Shown here: piece by piece, positions 60,623-64,000 of the stretch
Layout: the number at the start of each line of letters is the position of its first letter
Position numbering within the stretch: position 1 is the first letter of the stretch
From: Gossypium raimondii
Lineage: Eukaryota > Streptophyta > Magnoliopsida > Malvales > Malvaceae
Assembly (NCBI RefSeq): GCF_025698545.1
Contig: NC_068576.1
Span: 54,472,094-54,536,093 of the forward strand
Reading direction: 5' to 3'
Length of the DNA: 64,000 nt
Program-made: the position numbers and the translations under genes
The notes under the pieces: generated by a model
What the model saw: only the letters and a program-made list of their open reading frames with translations
Told to the model about the DNA's origin: nothing
Database searches by the model: none

Positions 60623-63446
60623 CGGTTTCTCTTTGTTAGGGTTAGTATCTGTTTGGTTGGCAAGAAACTTGGAAGGGAGCTATTTAACTTATATTTCTCG
60701 AATTCTAATGGAAATTGTGGGACTTTTTATATGATAATCAAATACTGCGTGCTGATTTAGTAAAAATATTGTCAAATTGCGGTTCAAGGTGAGGTTGTCA
60801 TCAATTTCCTAGTAAGCAAACAGCGTCAAGTTTGAGTAATGGAATCAATTGTCTAGAATTTAACCACCTTTGGTTATAGCTTAGCTTCTACTTAGCTAAT
60901 AATTTGTAAATATTTCTTCTTTAGCTATTTTTACCGCTCTTGTAAGTTACTTTTTCTTGCTCTAGTCATTGTTGAGAAAAAAGGGAATTAATTGCTTGTT
61001 ATACTCCCATTTTAGTGAACAATATTAAGCATGATACATATGCATGACCAACCAAAATGCCGATGTTATTCAAGATATTCTGAAATTATTTATATTTTCT
61101 TAAATAGTTTGTTTCATTAGAACTTAAATTAGTTTGCACTTTTGAACGTAGTATTACAATTTTCATTTTTTTTATTTGCTTTATTTTTATTTCCTCAGTA
61201 TGATGAGGTCCTAGGGAGGGGAGCATTCAAGACTGTGTATGGTTCCAAGACCTATCTTCTTTGAATTTGAATAACTTTGATAGGACTGTCTGTTTGATTG
61301 TTTTTCCTGGTTTGGCTGCTACATTGTTGTTTGTAGTTACAAGGGATTTGATGAGGCTGATGGAATAGAGGTTGCATGGAACCAAATCAATGTTGAAGAT
61401 GTGTTGCAGAAGCCTGAGCAGCTGGAAAGACTATATTCAGAGGTTCATCTTTTGAAGTCATTGAAGCATGTAAACATTATCAAGTTCTACGATTCCTGGG
61501 TGGATGATAAAAACAAGACCATCAACATGATAACTGAGTTGTTCACTTCGGGGAGTTTGAGGCAGTGAGTTTTGTGAATTGTTCTTTTCCCATTCTTTTC
61601 TGCTTGGTGTTGTCATTCATCTCTGATATGCTGAGATTTGCTTTCCTTTAGATACCGTAAGAAGCATAAGAATGTTGAGGTGAAGGCTATTAAGAGCTGG
61701 GCACGGCAAATCCTTAGAGGGTTACACTATCTGCACAGTCACAATCCTCCAATCATTCATAGAGATTTAAAATGCGATAATATATTTGTTAATGGAAATA
61801 ATGGAGAAGTGAAGATTGGAGATCTTGGATTGGCAACTGTCTTGCAGCAGCCCACCGCCCGAAGTGTAATTGGTACTTCATTTTCCCAAAAATTAGTAAC
61901 AGTGACTTCATCTAAAACCATTTTGGCCTTAGCAGGGAGAAAAACTTAAGCCAATTTTGGTTGAAACTTGTAATGCTTTGTTATTTGTGCAGGCACTCCT
62001 GAATTCATGGCTCCAGAGCTTTATGATGAGGAGTATAATGAGCTTGTCGACATATATTCTTTTGGTCTGTGCATATTGGAGATGGTTACTTGTGAATATC
62101 CATATAATGAATGCAAAAATCCAGCGCAAATATACAAGAAAGTTACCTCTGTAAGACAACCATCTTCAATACTTTACTTCTCCATAATTCTGTCAAGCAA
62201 TCATTTAACCTCTCTCAACGTCATTCACTGCAGGGTATTAAACCCGCTTCCCTTGGTAAAGTGAATGATCCACAAATTAAGCAGTTTATTGAGAAGTGTC
62301 TTCTTCCAGCATCTATGAGATTGCCAGCTGCGGAACTCTTGAAAGATCTGTTCCTTTTGGCTGAAACTCCCAAGGAGCCTGCCAGTGGTCCACCAGTGAA
62401 CTTGATCCAGACTGAACCTCATCTGATGGAAATAGATCTCAACTGTAAAATGATTATGGTCAAACCTTCTACTGAAAGCATCAAAGAAACTCCTCGGTTC
62501 TCAGCTCTGGAGCTACAGTCTTTCACTCAGAATAATGAATTTAGGTTGAAAGGGGAGAAGAATGACGATAATACAATTTCATTGACCTTGCGCATTGCTG
62601 ATCAATGTGGTAAGTGAATCTGCTATATAAAGTGTCTTACTCTCTTCTTTTTGTTTGGAAAAAATAAAGAAAAAGAATTATGTAACAGTTTGTCTTTGAA
62701 CAGGTCGAGCAAGGAACATCCATTTTTCATTTTATCTGGATTCAGATACTGCTATTTCAATTGCTGAGGAGATGGTTCAACAACTTGATTTGTCAAATGA
62801 AGATGTAACTGCCATTGCAGAGTTGATTGATAGCATGATCATGAAGCTTGTTCCCTGCTGGAAACCTTCAGTTGGAAGCATTTCATGCCTACAAGATTGC
62901 TTATGCTACCCGAGTCAGGCCACTATTAAGACAGTTGGTGAACAAGAAGTTTTCCCACGGTTGGCTGTTCTTAACTGTCAAGACACCGAAGAATCTTTCG
63001 GTTCAGATATATCAGCTGAATCTAATGGAATGGTGGCCTCAGATGGTAGTAACAACAAACCAATGGGATCTTCTGATCACAGTTACGTTGAGTGCTATAA
63101 CGGTTTGAACGCATATGATTTTGGTTTAGATATTGGGGCTTATAATCATAAAGATACCAGTGACGAGAAAAACCTCAGGGAATATATAGCGATAAAACAT
63201 TCCGCAAAGAACTCTGACACTTCCTTAATGGATTCTTGTTCATTTGCTTCACAAGACATGAGCTTGTCAAGCCTCGGCTCTCTATCCCTTGCAGACAAGG
63301 ACAAGATGGAAGAGCTGAAATTGGAGCTTGATGCGATAGATTCACAGTACCAGCAATGCTTCCAAGAGCTCTTAAGGATGAGAGAAGAAGCAATGGAAAA
63401 CGCCAGGAAGAGGTGGATATCAAAGAAGAAAGTATCTGTGATGTGA
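60487..63446 (+). CDS. WNK8: WNK8-like 'with no lysine' protein kinase
   Basis: Seven exons: 60487-60546, 61199-61236, 61337-61564, 61652-61872, 61993-62150, 62234-62609 and 62704-63446, 607 residues. WNK kinases lack the usual beta-3 lysine; here VAWNQI has N48 in that place, and the ATP-contacting lysine is in the Gly-rich strand [11 protein letters not shown] (K31/K35 region). Catalytic HRDLKCDN (D147, K149) and DLG (D166) are present, as are the activation loop [12 protein letters not shown] and the WNK block [20 protein letters not shown]. After the kinase (about 21-280) an OSR1_C-like segment (about 350-420) contains [20 protein letters not shown] and [14 protein letters not shown]. The coiled-coil end is [20 protein letters not shown]. 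Arabidopsis WNK8 phosphorylates RGS1 and a vacuolar ATPase subunit; similarity to WNK8 rather than WNK10 is from memory. Confidence 0.93.
60572..60619. repeat. (AT)n microsatellite in WNK8-like intron 1
   Basis: About 24 uninterrupted AT units, 25 bases after the intron donor (60547). It is likely highly variable in length and could affect donor use only by proximity, for which there is no evidence. Confidence 0.95.
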
Positions 63447-64000
63447 TGTACAAAATCTTTTACTTGCTAACCATCAAGTTTTTTCTCCTCTTCCCTTAGC
63501 TTATGATAGTTGCTTTTTTTTTTTCGGCTGTTGTTTGCATTGGAAGATCATTTTCTTTGACAAAATTTCATTTATTTGGTTTATTTTCAGATATGGGATT
63601 GAATCTATGATTTCAGTTCATTGGTTAACCATATTGGTTCCTCTTTTGATCATTATTGAGACTTTTGACTTTAATTGGCCTTTAAATTTTATGGATAAAG
63701 ACTAAAATGTGCACACTTTTTTTACTTGATTGAATGATGCTTCCATGTGATATGCAGTTGTCAAATTCCATTCTATTTTTCCTCTAAAAAACAATGAAAA
63801 GAGACAGAACGACCGACAGCCATGACTGGGAAAATTTAGGCCCTTTTTGTTACAAGATAAAAACGACAAATCGTGGTGCTCTGGTCCTCATTGAAAGGGA
63901 ACTACTATTTAAACGTGAAGCAAACCATTGCAGAGTTCATTGATCGTTACTATCCAATAAGTAAATAATTTTGCCTCATAATTATATATGTTCTCATGAT
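63447..64000. other. 3' flank of the WNK8-like gene
   Basis: The flank is T-rich and includes the probable 3' untranslated region. No further gene starts before the window edge. Confidence 0.5.

Noticed and set aside
1-64000. CRISPR arrays, rRNA genes, organelle DNA insertions, gene clusters of a new pathway
   Set aside because: None was seen; repeats present are transposon ends, microsatellites or LTR-internal arrays, and neighbouring genes belong to unrelated processes.

Overview
This is a plant nuclear window, AT-rich, with intron-containing genes, long AT-rich spacers and many small inverted-repeat transposons. The gene set (a CslG-type cellulose synthase-like protein, SWEET, Dof, WNK, PUX, ABIL) is that of a flowering plant, most likely a eudicot. 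The repeat style, including a GC-rich small hAT element, a '...TCAATTGG...' SINE and a ~2.9 kb solo LTR beginning TGTAACAGCCC, resembles cotton (Gossypium, Malvaceae). That species call is inference from memory, not from a search.

Eleven protein-coding genes could be modelled exon by exon with consistent splice phases. In order they are: CslG glycosyltransferase (6751-10947, +), with a decayed 3' fragment of a second CslG copy 1.3 kb downstream; plastid ribosomal protein S6 (13542-14422, -); ABIL subunit of the SCAR/WAVE complex (16687-18173, +); clade II SWEET sugar transporter (18571-20514, -); METTL17/Rsm22 mitoribosome assembly factor (24879-29302, +); Dof zinc finger transcription factor (35699-36937, +); ORMDL sphingolipid regulator (39303-41971, -); single-exon BTB/POZ protein (43340-44635, -); ZNHIT2 HIT-type zinc finger protein (46567-48687, +); PUX10-like UBX protein (49581-52174, +); and WNK8-like kinase (60487-63446, +).

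The genes are independently transcribed and do not form a pathway. Several are housekeeping assembly factors (METTL17, ZNHIT2, plastid S6). PUX10 and ORMDL both act at ER or lipid membranes.

The spacers hold the more unusual material. There is a hAT-type small element with a perfect 8-bp target duplication (1475-1933). A Mutator-like long-inverted-repeat element has a perfect 9-bp target duplication and six ACGTCAGC boxes (3477-4749). Nested small elements lie at 31055-31868, and another sits in a ZNHIT2 intron (47342-47747). A D-arm-less tRNA-Asp pseudogene is at 52731-52791. A solo LTR with a 5-bp target duplication and an internal ~22-bp tandem array covers 53307-56244. A LINE RNase H fragment lies at about 58675-58895. 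I found no CRISPR array, rRNA, organellar insertion or convincing previously undescribed functional system; the nearest to novelty are the Mutator-like element and the tRNA-Asp relic.
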